Below, piece by piece: positions 8,816 to 16,782 of a stretch of DNA of 37,591 bases. Under the pieces are notes generated by a model. The model was not told the DNA's origin, ran no database searches, and saw only the letters and a list, made by a program, of their open reading frames with translations. The number at the start of each line of letters is the position of its first letter. The stretch's first letter is position 1. Made by a program: the position numbers and the translations under genes. The DNA lies in the NCBI GenBank assembly GCA_015657675.1, contig JACDQI010000214.1, forward strand, positions 1-37,591, given 5' to 3'. This DNA is from Devosia sp. (lineage in GTDB: Bacteria; Pseudomonadota; Alphaproteobacteria; Rhizobiales; Devosiaceae).

Positions 8816-9076
8816 ATGGCGATCAGCGCAGACCTGGGCGAAAAGCTCGAAGCAGTGGTCAACGACCTCGTTTCCAATGGCCGCTACAACTCCAAGAGCG
8901 AAGTCCTCCGCGAAGGCGTCCGCCTGGTGCAGGAGCGCGAGGCGCGCCTCCACGAAGTGTACGCAGCGATCGATCGCGGCCTTGCGGACGCGGATGCAGG
9001 GCGCATGCTGCCGGCGTGCGAGGTGTTTGCGCAACTCCGTAGCCGGCCGAACGGATTTCACGAAGACAACAAATGA
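8816..9076 (+). CDS. type II antitoxin, ParD family
   Basis: MAISADLGEKLEAVVNDLVSNGRYNSKSEVLREGVRLVQERE; SD aggagg upstream; ATGA overlap with the toxin ORF. Confidence 0.9.
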   Translation: MAISADLGEKLEAVVNDLVSNGRYNSKSEVLREGVRLVQEREARLHEVYAAIDRGLADADAGRMLPACEVFAQLRSRPNGFHEDNK

Positions 9077-9375
9077 AAACGGTCTTCATCACGGTCCAAG
9101 CGCAACGCGATCTGGCCGAGATTGAAACCTATTTGCGCGCTGAGGCCCCGTTCCAGGCCGACGCGTTGCTTGATCGGCTGGAAGATGCCTGCCAAGACTT
9201 GGCTGCCTAGGCACTGCTTTATCCCCTGTTCCCCGGACGGGAGGACCGTGGCGTGAGACGCCGCGTCGTCTACCCCTACAATATCCTGTTTCGTTTGAAG
9301 GGTGAGAACGTGGAAATTGTCCACGTCCTGAATGGAGCAAGGGACGCAGAGCGCATCCTGTTCCCCGACGACTAG
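9073..9375 (+). pseudogene. ParE/RelE-superfamily toxin interrupted by an in-frame amber codon
   Basis: MKTVFITVQAQRDLAEIETYLRAEAPFQADALLDRLEDACQDLAA*ALLYPLFPGREDRGVRRRVVYPYNILFRLKGENVEIVHVLNGARDAERILFPDD*. TAG at 9208-9210 with the frame unchanged on both sides. Confidence 0.88.
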
Positions 9376-9899
9376 GCCTTCCGGTACCGCCGCACCTGGT
9401 CGACGACGGCGATCAGCAGCAGCCCGACGATGGCCAACGAAATCAGCGCGTTGTAGCCGGCCAGCGAAATGCCGAGGAAGCGGAACTGCACCTTGTCGCA
9501 GGGGATAACGGCTTCGATCTCACCGTTGAGGTCGCCGAAGCTGAGATCGGTCGAGCCGAGCCCGGTGCATGCCGTCGGCCCGGGCCAGAAGCCCCATTCA
9601 ACGCCGGCATGATAGGCGCCCATATACGTGCCCCAGGCAAAGATCGCCGCCGCAACCGCCATGGCAATGTACCAGACTGCAAGCGGCAGTCGGTTCCAGA
9701 GCACGAGGATCGCCGCCAGCACCGGCAGGCCCCAATAATAGGCGAGGCGCTGTTCGAGGCAGAGCTCGCACGGCACCAGCCCGCCGATCAGCTGGCTGCC
9801 CCAGGCCGCCACAATAGTGACGAGGCCGAGCGCGAAGGCCAGCAGCGTCGCCTTCTTGTCGAAAGCGCCTTGCAGGAAACGGGGAAGTGAACGGGTCAA
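9372..9899 (-). CDS. disulfide bond formation protein B (DsbB-like)
   Basis: Four TM segments, PCELCLEQR (CxxC) and periplasmic cysteines in TACTGLGS and VIPCDKV. Confidence 0.93.
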   Translation of the reverse strand: MTRSLPRFLQGAFDKKATLLAFALGLVTIVAAWGSQLIGGLVPCELCLEQRLAYYWGLPVLAAILVLWNRLPLAVWYIAMAVAAAIFAWGTYMGAYHAGVEWGFWPGPTACTGLGSTDLSFGDLNGEIEAVIPCDKVQFRFLGISLAGYNALISLAIVGLLLIAVVDQVRRYRKA

Positions 9900-9970
9900 T
9901 GGCTGGTCCTTTGCGGCAGTGGCGCCGTTATTGGCCCGGCACCCTCCCCTGTCAATCGGCCCACGATAAA

Positions 9971-10834
9971 CTAGGCGTCATTGGCTTGGAGCCCCAGCGT
10001 CCGCATGACCGCCATGGCATTGGTCGGCGCGCGCGGCTTGTCGGTCGAAACGAAATAGGCAAACACATCGCCCGGCGGTCTCTCTTCCGGCGGCAACAGC
10101 GTCGGCGCGTCAGCCACCTTCCCGTCGACCCAGGCCTTGAGCCACATCGCCCGGCTGTCCCGCTCGGCCTGTGTATAGCTCTCGGCACCGGGCGCCCCCT
10201 GCAGCCGGCAATAGGCGAAATCGGCAGTCCGATCAGCAACCGGCCACTCGGCGGTATCCGCCGTCACCATCGCCACATTGTGCGCCCGCAGCAAGTCGAT
10301 CACCTCAGGCGTCGCAAAACTCTCGTGCCGAAACTCGATCGCATGGCGCACCTGAGAAATGCCCGAGACATCCACGAACGGCTCGTGCTTCAGCCCCTCG
10401 GTCTTGCGCGCCAGCGCCAGCAACGCATCAGGGTCCTGCGGCAGCAGTCGGACGAACGCCTCGAGCCGAGCCGCGTCATATTTCATGTTCCCCGGCAACT
10501 GCCAGCAGAACGGCCCCAGTCGCTTGCCGAGTGCTAACACACCCGACGCAAAGAAATTGGCGAGCGGCAGTTCCACCTCTTTGAGCCGCTTGAGATGGGT
10601 CACCAGCTGATGGCCCTTCACCGAAAACACGAAGTCCTCCGGCGTCTCGGCAACCCAGCCCTGAAAGCTCGCGGCCTTCTGGTGCGAGTAGAATGTGGCG
10701 TTGATCTCGATGCTGCCCAGATGCCGGCTGGCATAGGCCAGTTCCTGCTTCTGCTTCAGCCCTTCGGGATAGAATGCGCCGCCGCGCCACTCGTCGAACA
10801 CCCAGCCGGCAATGCCCAGCCTGATCGTTCCCAT
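9971..10834 (-). CDS. DUF72 domain-containing protein (YecE-like)
   Basis: LGIAGWVFDEWRGGAFYPEGLKQKQELAYASRHLGSIEINATFYSHQKAASFQGWVAETPEDFVFSVKGHQLVTH. Confidence 0.92.
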   Translation of the reverse strand: MGTIRLGIAGWVFDEWRGGAFYPEGLKQKQELAYASRHLGSIEINATFYSHQKAASFQGWVAETPEDFVFSVKGHQLVTHLKRLKEVELPLANFFASGVLALGKRLGPFCWQLPGNMKYDAARLEAFVRLLPQDPDALLALARKTEGLKHEPFVDVSGISQVRHAIEFRHESFATPEVIDLLRAHNVAMVTADTAEWPVADRTADFAYCRLQGAPGAESYTQAERDSRAMWLKAWVDGKVADAPTLLPPEERPPGDVFAYFVSTDKPRAPTNAMAVMRTLGLQANDA

Positions 10835-10945
10835 CGCTTGTCCTCTGGCCTTACCGCACCACTCTCGCCCGATTGCGACCCGAGGGGAAGCCGATGCATT
10901 GACGCGCGCCGGGCTTTCGCTTAACTCCGGCGCCAGCCTTCTGCT

Positions 10946-11030
10946 GCGGGTGTGGTGGAATTGGTAGACGCGCCGGACTCAAAATCCGGTTCCGAAAGGA
11001 GTGCCGGTTCGACCCCGGCCACCCGCACCA
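10946..11030 (+). tRNA. tRNA-Leu (anticodon CAA)
   Basis: GCGGGTG...CACCCGC acceptor stem, CCGGA-CTCAAAA-TCCGG anticodon arm, long variable arm, GGTTCGACCCC T-arm, encoded ACCA end; 85 nt. Confidence 0.97.
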
Positions 11031-11136
11031 CCTTCTTTCCTCCTGCAACTCCAGATTTTGCGCCTGGCGGCCTTCGCGCTGTTGCCGACGCGGCCGTCCG
11101 GGTGGATGCTGCTCTGCGCTAGTGGAGGACCCCCGA

Positions 11137-12177
11137 ATGCGTCTGCTCGTCATCGGTGCCGGCCGGATGGCCGCCAATCATGCCAAGGCGTTCAAGGACA
11201 TCGAGGGGGTCGAACTCGTCGGCGCCGTCGATCCCGACCCGGCCAACCTCGCCGCCTATGTTGAGGCCTTCGGCGTGCCGAGGACGTTCACCAAGCTAGA
11301 GGATGCCCTCGACTGGGGGCAGTTCGACGCCGTCGACAACATCACCCCCGATGCCGTGCATCACCCGACGACGCTGGCGGCGCTGGCTGCAGGCAAGCAC
11401 GTGCTCTGCGAAAAGCCGCTCGCCCCCAATCATGCGCTCGCCATGGAAATGGTCGTCGCGGCCCAAGCGGCCGGCAAGATCAACATGGTCAACCTCACTT
11501 ATCGGAACGTCGCCGAACTGCACAAGGCGCGCGACATCACCGCCTCGGGCGCCATCGGCACCGTCAAGCATGTCGAGGCCAGCTACCTGCAGCACTGGGT
11601 AGCGCTGCGCGATTTCGGCGACCCGGGCCCATGGCTCTGGCGTCTGTCGACCGGCCATGGCTCGAACGGCACGCTGGGCGATATCGGCATCCACATCATC
11701 GACTTTACCACCTTCGCCATCGGCCAGCCGATCACCTCGATGAACTGCCGGCTGCAGACCTTTTCCAAGGTGCCGGGCGACCGCATCGGCGAGTATGTGC
11801 TCGACGCCAATGACAGCTTCATCATCAGTGCTGAATTCGGCAATGGCGCCATCGGCACCATCCACTCGTCCCGCTGGGCCTCGGGTCATTCCAATGACCA
11901 GCGCCTGCGGGTCTATGGCGAAAAGGGTGGGGTGGAACTCAGCCATGGCCACTGGGGCACGCTCTTGCGGGTCTGCATCGGTGCCGATGTGGCGACCTCG
12001 ACCTGGCGCGAGGTCAGCGCCCCACCGGTGCGCACCAACTACCAGCGCTTTACCGATGCGGTGCATTCCGGTGTGCAGGAAGACCCCGACTTCCGCCACG
12101 CCGCCGAATTGCAGCGGGTGCTCGATCTCGCCCTTGTTGCCGGTCGCGACCGCCAGGAGCACCAGATCCCGAGCTAG
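11137..12177 (+). CDS. Gfo/Idh/MocA family oxidoreductase
   Basis: MRLLVIGAGRMAANHAKAFKDIEGVELVGAVDPDP; GKHVLCEKPLAPNHALA (EKP motif). Confidence 0.94.
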   Translation: MRLLVIGAGRMAANHAKAFKDIEGVELVGAVDPDPANLAAYVEAFGVPRTFTKLEDALDWGQFDAVDNITPDAVHHPTTLAALAAGKHVLCEKPLAPNHALAMEMVVAAQAAGKINMVNLTYRNVAELHKARDITASGAIGTVKHVEASYLQHWVALRDFGDPGPWLWRLSTGHGSNGTLGDIGIHIIDFTTFAIGQPITSMNCRLQTFSKVPGDRIGEYVLDANDSFIISAEFGNGAIGTIHSSRWASGHSNDQRLRVYGEKGGVELSHGHWGTLLRVCIGADVATSTWREVSAPPVRTNYQRFTDAVHSGVQEDPDFRHAAELQRVLDLALVAGRDRQEHQIPS

Positions 12178-12740
12178 GCGCTGGGCGGCTTGCCCTTGCT
12201 GATCGCGTCGTGCTCGAAGCGCTCCCAGCCTTCGCCATGGTAGATCTTGCGTCGATCCTCGAGATCGACACCGTTGGCGAGCCTCAGTATCTCGGCCGCC
12301 ATCTGCGACTGGTCGTGATGGACGCGCACCGTCAGCAGCACACCGCCGCGCCGGATCCCCTCGGCATAGACATGCGCATCCGATTCCGGAATGCCCGCAC
12401 CCGTGAGCGAGCCGATAATCCCGCCAGCCGCTGCACCCAAACCCGCGCCGGTCACTGCGCCCAGCGCGGTCGCCAGCAGCCAGCCGCCGGCAATCACTGG
12501 GCCGAGGCCCGGGATGGCCACAAGGCCCAAACCAGCAAGCAGTCCCCCGGCACCGCCGAGAAAGGCCCCAAGTTCAGCCCCCACCGTGGCATCGTCGCCG
12601 ATCAGATCGGCTTCCTCGATATCCTCGGGCGAATTGGCAATGAAGCTGATATCGGCGCTCTTGATGCCGGCGTCCTTGAGCGTGTGCAGCGCCTGGGCAG
12701 CGTGCTCATAAGTGTCGAACAGTGAGGTGACGGTGCGCAT
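12174..12740 (-). CDS. general stress protein-like (GSP17M/YflT-like N-terminus, glycine-rich membrane segment)
   Basis: VTSLFDTYEHAAQALHTLKDAGIKSADISFIA; Gly/Ala-rich hydrophobic centre. Confidence 0.8.
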   Translation of the reverse strand: MRTVTSLFDTYEHAAQALHTLKDAGIKSADISFIANSPEDIEEADLIGDDATVGAELGAFLGGAGGLLAGLGLVAIPGLGPVIAGGWLLATALGAVTGAGLGAAAGGIIGSLTGAGIPESDAHVYAEGIRRGGVLLTVRVHHDQSQMAAEILRLANGVDLEDRRKIYHGEGWERFEHDAISKGKPPSA

Positions 12741-12794
12741 GTCCAGCTCCGCGTTGCGGCTATGCGGTCCGGCTGGTGCCGAAGACCTGTTGCG

Positions 12795-13097
12795 CTAGCC
12801 AAGCCCCAGCATACGCATCAAAAACACCGAGAGCACCCCGCCAATCATCGCAGCCAGGAGATTTCTGCTGAGGAGGTATATGCCCAGCGTCGCGGCGGCT
12901 CCGATGGCTTCGGCGATCCCGCCTCCCGCGACAGCCGGCGCCACCAGCGCGGCAAGCACTGCGCCCGGCAGGTGCCGCATCCAGGCAGCAACGAAACCGG
13001 TGCGCGGCAGGCGATCGGCGAGCAGCAGGCCGCCGGCGCGGATCGCGTAGGTTACTGCAGCCATACCCAGGATTGTCACAAGAGCCTCAAGCGACAT
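12795..13097 (-). CDS. AzlD family branched-chain amino acid transport protein
   Basis: About 100 aa, four TM; VTYAIRAGGLLLADRLPR...LPGAVLAALVAP; directly follows azlC. Confidence 0.88.
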   Translation of the reverse strand: MSLEALVTILGMAAVTYAIRAGGLLLADRLPRTGFVAAWMRHLPGAVLAALVAPAVAGGGIAEAIGAAATLGIYLLSRNLLAAMIGGVLSVFLMRMLGLG

Positions 13098-13809
13098 CGG
13101 CGCGGCCCTTTCGTGTTTCCACTATGGCCCCGGCCAGACTGCCGAGCAGCCCGCCGACGATGATCGACCAGTTGCCCGGGACGAGCTTCGCCGTAACGAT
13201 GGCCGCCAGCGCCGCAACCAGCCAGGGCACGAGGTCGCCCTTGCCCTTCCACATGCCCAGCAGCAGCACGATGAACGTCGCCGTAAAGGCGAAGTCGAGG
13301 CCATAGCGGGCCGGATCATCGACCAGTGCACCGGCCAGCCGGCCGATCAGCGTCGAGCCTGTCCAGGCCAGCCACGAGCAAAAGCCCGAACCCACGAGGA
13401 AGGCCACGCCGCCACGCCCCTTGGCATATTCGCCCATGGTCATAGCCCAGTTCTCGTCGGCCACGAGTGAGACAGCCGCGAGGGACTTCCACATCGGCAG
13501 GTGCATGGTCTGCGGTCGGAGTGTCGCTGTCATCAGCAGCATGCGCAGATTGACGATCGCGGTGGTCACCACAATGGCAAGGATCGGCAACTGCCCCGGC
13601 GTCCAGCTCTCCAGCGCCACAAATTGGCTGGCGCCGCCAAACACCAGCGCGCTCATCAGAAAGACTTCGAGGGCGCTCATGCCGGCCTGCCCCGCCAGCA
13701 CGCCCCAGACCAGCCCATAGGCGGCGATCGACAACGCCACGGGCACGAACATGCGCATGCCGAGAAAAAAGCTGTCGGGAATGGCGATCAAGGACGGGCG
13801 GGAGCTCAT
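13087..13809 (-). CDS. AzlC family branched-chain amino acid export protein
   Basis: FVPVALSIAAYGLVWGVLAGQAGMSALEVFLMSALVFGGASQFVALESW. ATG at 13809. Confidence 0.92.
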   Translation of the reverse strand: MSSRPSLIAIPDSFFLGMRMFVPVALSIAAYGLVWGVLAGQAGMSALEVFLMSALVFGGASQFVALESWTPGQLPILAIVVTTAIVNLRMLLMTATLRPQTMHLPMWKSLAAVSLVADENWAMTMGEYAKGRGGVAFLVGSGFCSWLAWTGSTLIGRLAGALVDDPARYGLDFAFTATFIVLLLGMWKGKGDLVPWLVAALAAIVTAKLVPGNWSIIVGGLLGSLAGAIVETRKGRADVA

Positions 13810-13963
13810 GGCGGTGCTTTCTAGCCCAGCCCAAAGGGATTGGCGATGCCATTGCCTTGCCACGCAGAACGCCAACGCAGCCAGCCGCAAGATTGACGGA
13901 GCGACCCTAGCGCATTAGTGAGTGCGCCGTGCGTTCGAAACCCCCTGTGCTCCGACCCGCCTG

Positions 13964-13979
13964 CATCCCTTAAGGGATG
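13964..13979. repeat. 16-bp perfect palindrome CATCCCTTAAGGGATG upstream of the MATE gene
   Basis: Direct reading; about 90 nt upstream of ATG 14068. Confidence 0.6.
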
Positions 13980-14067
13980 TGAAGTGGCCCAGATGCCCGG
14001 CTCTCTCGCCAAAGGTTCTGTTCGGGGCAGTGCGCCGGTCGTCTCGTTCGGGTTTTCGGAGTTTCTC

Positions 14068-15423
14068 ATGGCCAATTTCTCGTCCCGCCCGCTCTGGCAG
14101 CGGTTCGCGGTGTTTCTGCTGCCGCTGATGCTCAGCAATGTGCTGCAGTCGCTCTCGGGCACCATCAACAATGTCTATATCGGGCAGATGCTCGGCACGG
14201 ATGCCCTGGCGGCCGTGTCGGTGTTCTTCCCCATCCTGATCTTCCTCATCTCCTTCATCATCGGCCTCGCCTCTGGTTCGGCGATCCTGATCGGTCAGGC
14301 CTGGGGCGCCAAGAACATTGAAAAGATCAAGCAGATCACCGGCACCTCGCTGACCGTCGGGTTCCTGATGGGCTGCTTCGTCGCCGTGTTCGGCGGCATC
14401 TTCGCCCGTGAACTGATGCTGCTGCTCAATGCGCCGGCTGAGATCGTCGAAATGGCAACGGCCAATGGCCGCATCGCCTTCATCGGCATGCCGGTGTTCT
14501 TCATCTTCCTGTTGATGACCTCGATGCTCCGCGGCGTCGGCGATACCATCACCCCGTTGGTCGGCCTGGTTCTCTCCATCGTCGTCAGCCTCGTGGTCAC
14601 CCCAGCCCTGATTGAGGGGTGGTACGGGCTGCCAGCCTTCGGCGTCATCGGCGGCGCGCTCGCCAACATCGTCGGCTTTATCGTCGTGCTGGGCTTCCTC
14701 GTGGTCGCGCTCAAGCTGCGCAAGAGTGCCATGGCCATCGATCTGTCGCTCCTGCGCAACCTCAAGATCGACCTCGATATCCTGCGGCTGGTGGTCAAGC
14801 TGGGCATCCCGGCCGGCGTTTCGATGGTGGTCTCGTCGATCTCTGCCATCGTCATCGTCGGTATCGTCAACCGCTTCGGCTCCAACGCCACGGCGGCCTA
14901 TGGTGCCGTCAACCAGGTGATGAGCTACGTGCAGTTCCCGGCCATGTCGGTCGGCATTGCCGCCTCGATCTTTGCTGCCCAGGCTATCGGCGCACGTCGC
15001 ATGGCCGATGTGGAACGGGTTACCGTCACGGCCCTGATCATGAACACGATCGTCACCGGCGCCTTGGTGCTGATCGCCTACCTCTTTTCGCAAGACCTGG
15101 TGAAGCTCTTCATCACCGATCCTGAAGTGGTCGACCTGACAGAAACGCTCCTCCACATTGTGCTCTGGAGCAACCTCATCTTCGGCTACGGCTCGATCTA
15201 CTCGGCGGTGATGCGTGCCTCTGGCGACGTCTGGATCCCGATGGGTCTGTCGCTGGCGGCCATCGCGCTGGTCGAAGTCCCGGCGGCGCTGATCCTCAGC
15301 CAGATCTGGGGTCTCGAAGGCGTCTGGGTCGGCTATTGCCTCAGCTTTACCGCGCTCATGACCTTCCAGGCCGCCTACTACTACGGCTTCTGGCGCAAGA
15401 AAGAGATCGTCGCACTGGTCTAG
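14068..15423 (+). CDS. MATE family efflux transporter
   Basis: 12-TM-like; MLSNVLQSLSGTINNVYIGQMLGTDALAAVSVFFPILIFL. ATG 14068 (ORF track start 13918 is probably upstream of the true start). Confidence 0.94.
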   Translation: MANFSSRPLWQRFAVFLLPLMLSNVLQSLSGTINNVYIGQMLGTDALAAVSVFFPILIFLISFIIGLASGSAILIGQAWGAKNIEKIKQITGTSLTVGFLMGCFVAVFGGIFARELMLLLNAPAEIVEMATANGRIAFIGMPVFFIFLLMTSMLRGVGDTITPLVGLVLSIVVSLVVTPALIEGWYGLPAFGVIGGALANIVGFIVVLGFLVVALKLRKSAMAIDLSLLRNLKIDLDILRLVVKLGIPAGVSMVVSSISAIVIVGIVNRFGSNATAAYGAVNQVMSYVQFPAMSVGIAASIFAAQAIGARRMADVERVTVTALIMNTIVTGALVLIAYLFSQDLVKLFITDPEVVDLTETLLHIVLWSNLIFGYGSIYSAVMRASGDVWIPMGLSLAAIALVEVPAALILSQIWGLEGVWVGYCLSFTALMTFQAAYYYGFWRKKEIVALV

Positions 15424-15437
15424 CGCCCCACACTTTC

Positions 15438-15474
15438 CCTGACCTCATCCTTCGCCTCGAAGGGTGAGGTCAGG
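15438..15474. terminator. strong hairpin between convergent MATE and AAC(3) genes
   Basis: CCTGACCTCATCCTTCG-CCT-CGAAGGGTGAGGTCAGG: 17-bp arms with a single mismatch/wobble and a 3-nt loop. No obvious T-run. Confidence 0.7.
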
Positions 15475-15476
15475 TT

Positions 15477-16295
15477 CTAGCCGAACCGCGATTCCAGCCA
15501 GGCGACGCCGAACCGCACAATCTCGGCTGCCGGCACCAGCACCGACGGCGCCCGACCGACTGTGCCCCGCGTCCCCCGACCCGTCTCGAGGAAAGCCTCG
15601 ACGATCAGCGCGAAATAGTCGTCCGGCAACGAGCGGACGATCGGATCGGACGTGTTGAACTCCCGCCAGGTGCGCCACACCACCTTGCCATCGACCAGCA
15701 GCGGCGCCTCCACGACGATCACCGGCTTGTCCGGCACTCGCGCCAGATGCTCGGCATGGTGCAGCAGCGTCATGGTGTCGAGCGGCGCGCCCAGCATCAG
15801 CACCTTGCCCTCAGCCGCCACCAGTTCGCCGAACGGCGACTCCGGGCCATAGCCGAAGTCCAGCGCATGATCGGCGACAAAGAACTCAGCCCGATGCCCC
15901 AAGGCAACGCATGACGCACCCGGATTGCCGCTGCGCAGCGCGCCCGGCGTTGTCCGCAGCAATTCCGGAAAGCTGCCATTGTCACGCGTCGCACGCGACG
16001 TCGCCACATCGAAGGGCGGAATATCGGGCCGAAGGGCGGGATCGTTTCGGATCGCCGGGTCGGAGAGCACGTCGTCCATGCCCTGCCAGTCGGCATAGGC
16101 GAGCAGCGTCCCGGTCGGCCCGACCGCATCGCGGAGCGCCGCAATGACCATATCGGCGCCACCGACAGCCGGACCGACGGACCGCAGCGCGGCATGCACC
16201 ATCACGGCGTCGCCGGATGCAATGCCCATCTGCCGCAGGTCCGCGGCCAGTGTGCGACGGGTGGCTGGCACCCGGCTAGCGGGTCGCCCCAGCAT
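15477..16295 (-). CDS. aminoglycoside 3-N-acetyltransferase family protein (AAC(3))
   Basis: LRQMGIASGDAVMVHAALRSVGPAVGGADMVIAALRDAVGPTGTLLAYADW; SGNPGASCVALG; GKVLMLGAPLDTMTLLHHAEHLA. Start is ATG 16295 or GTG 16271. Confidence 0.92.
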   Translation of the reverse strand: MLGRPASRVPATRRTLAADLRQMGIASGDAVMVHAALRSVGPAVGGADMVIAALRDAVGPTGTLLAYADWQGMDDVLSDPAIRNDPALRPDIPPFDVATSRATRDNGSFPELLRTTPGALRSGNPGASCVALGHRAEFFVADHALDFGYGPESPFGELVAAEGKVLMLGAPLDTMTLLHHAEHLARVPDKPVIVVEAPLLVDGKVVWRTWREFNTSDPIVRSLPDDYFALIVEAFLETGRGTRGTVGRAPSVLVPAAEIVRFGVAWLESRFG

Positions 16296-16713
16296 AGCGG
16301 CGTTCCGGCGGCCGGTCCTCGTCCTGCACCTCATGACCGGAATCATAGGCGTCGCGAGCCATCTTGACCGCCATTTGGTTCTGGGCGGCCCAGTTCCAGA
16401 GGGCGTCGAGTGGATCAGTCAGCGTCCGGCCGAGATCGGTCAGCGTATATTCGACGCGCGGCGGGATTTCCGGAAACACGGTGCGGGTGACAAGTCCGTC
16501 ACGCTCGAGATTGCGCAGCGTCAGTGTCAGCATACGCTGGCTGATGCCGCCGATGGCATGGCGCAGTTCGTTAAAGCGCATGGTCTTGTGGGTCAGGTGC
16601 CCCACGATCATCACGCTCCACTTGTCGCCGATACGATTGAGGATATCGCCCATGGCATTGCAGGTGGCGCTGGCCACGGGTGCGACGGGGCGTTCTTTGA
16701 AGGGTGTGCTCAT
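16276..16713 (-). CDS. HxlR family transcriptional regulator
   Basis: GDKWSVMIVGHLTHKTMRFNELRHAIGGISQRMLTLTLRNLERDGLVTRTVFPEIPPRVEYTLTDLGRTL. Met 16713 or 16731. Confidence 0.95.
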   Translation of the reverse strand: MSTPFKERPVAPVASATCNAMGDILNRIGDKWSVMIVGHLTHKTMRFNELRHAIGGISQRMLTLTLRNLERDGLVTRTVFPEIPPRVEYTLTDLGRTLTDPLDALWNWAAQNQMAVKMARDAYDSGHEVQDEDRPPERRYAGATR

Positions 16714-16731
16714 GGGCACAAATATAGACAC

Positions 16732-16748
16732 GGTTACTCAAAGTGACT
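16732..16748. promoter_or_regulatory. candidate HxlR operator (GTTAC-N5-GTGAC)
   Basis: gGTTACTCAAAGTGACt between divergent hxlR and GH3 genes; same half-sites and spacing as the palindrome at 19285-19303. Confidence 0.55.
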
Positions 16749-16782
16749 AGGGGTGATCGCCGTTTGGTTTGAGGAGCCGTTA

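Noticed and set aside
8201-9375. HNH endonuclease plus ParDE as a defence island
   Set aside because: The HNH protein resembles the standalone type common in alphaproteobacteria and only one TA pair (with a broken toxin) is adjacent; no restriction, methylase or other defence genes nearby.
10946-11030. tRNA-Leu as an integration site for a genomic island
   Set aside because: No integrase, no direct repeat of the tRNA 3' end noticed, and ordinary genes on both sides.
13915-15156. 413-aa minus-strand ORF antisense to MATE
   Set aside because: Extremely His/Asp/Glu-rich shadow of hydrophobic TM codons on the plus strand.
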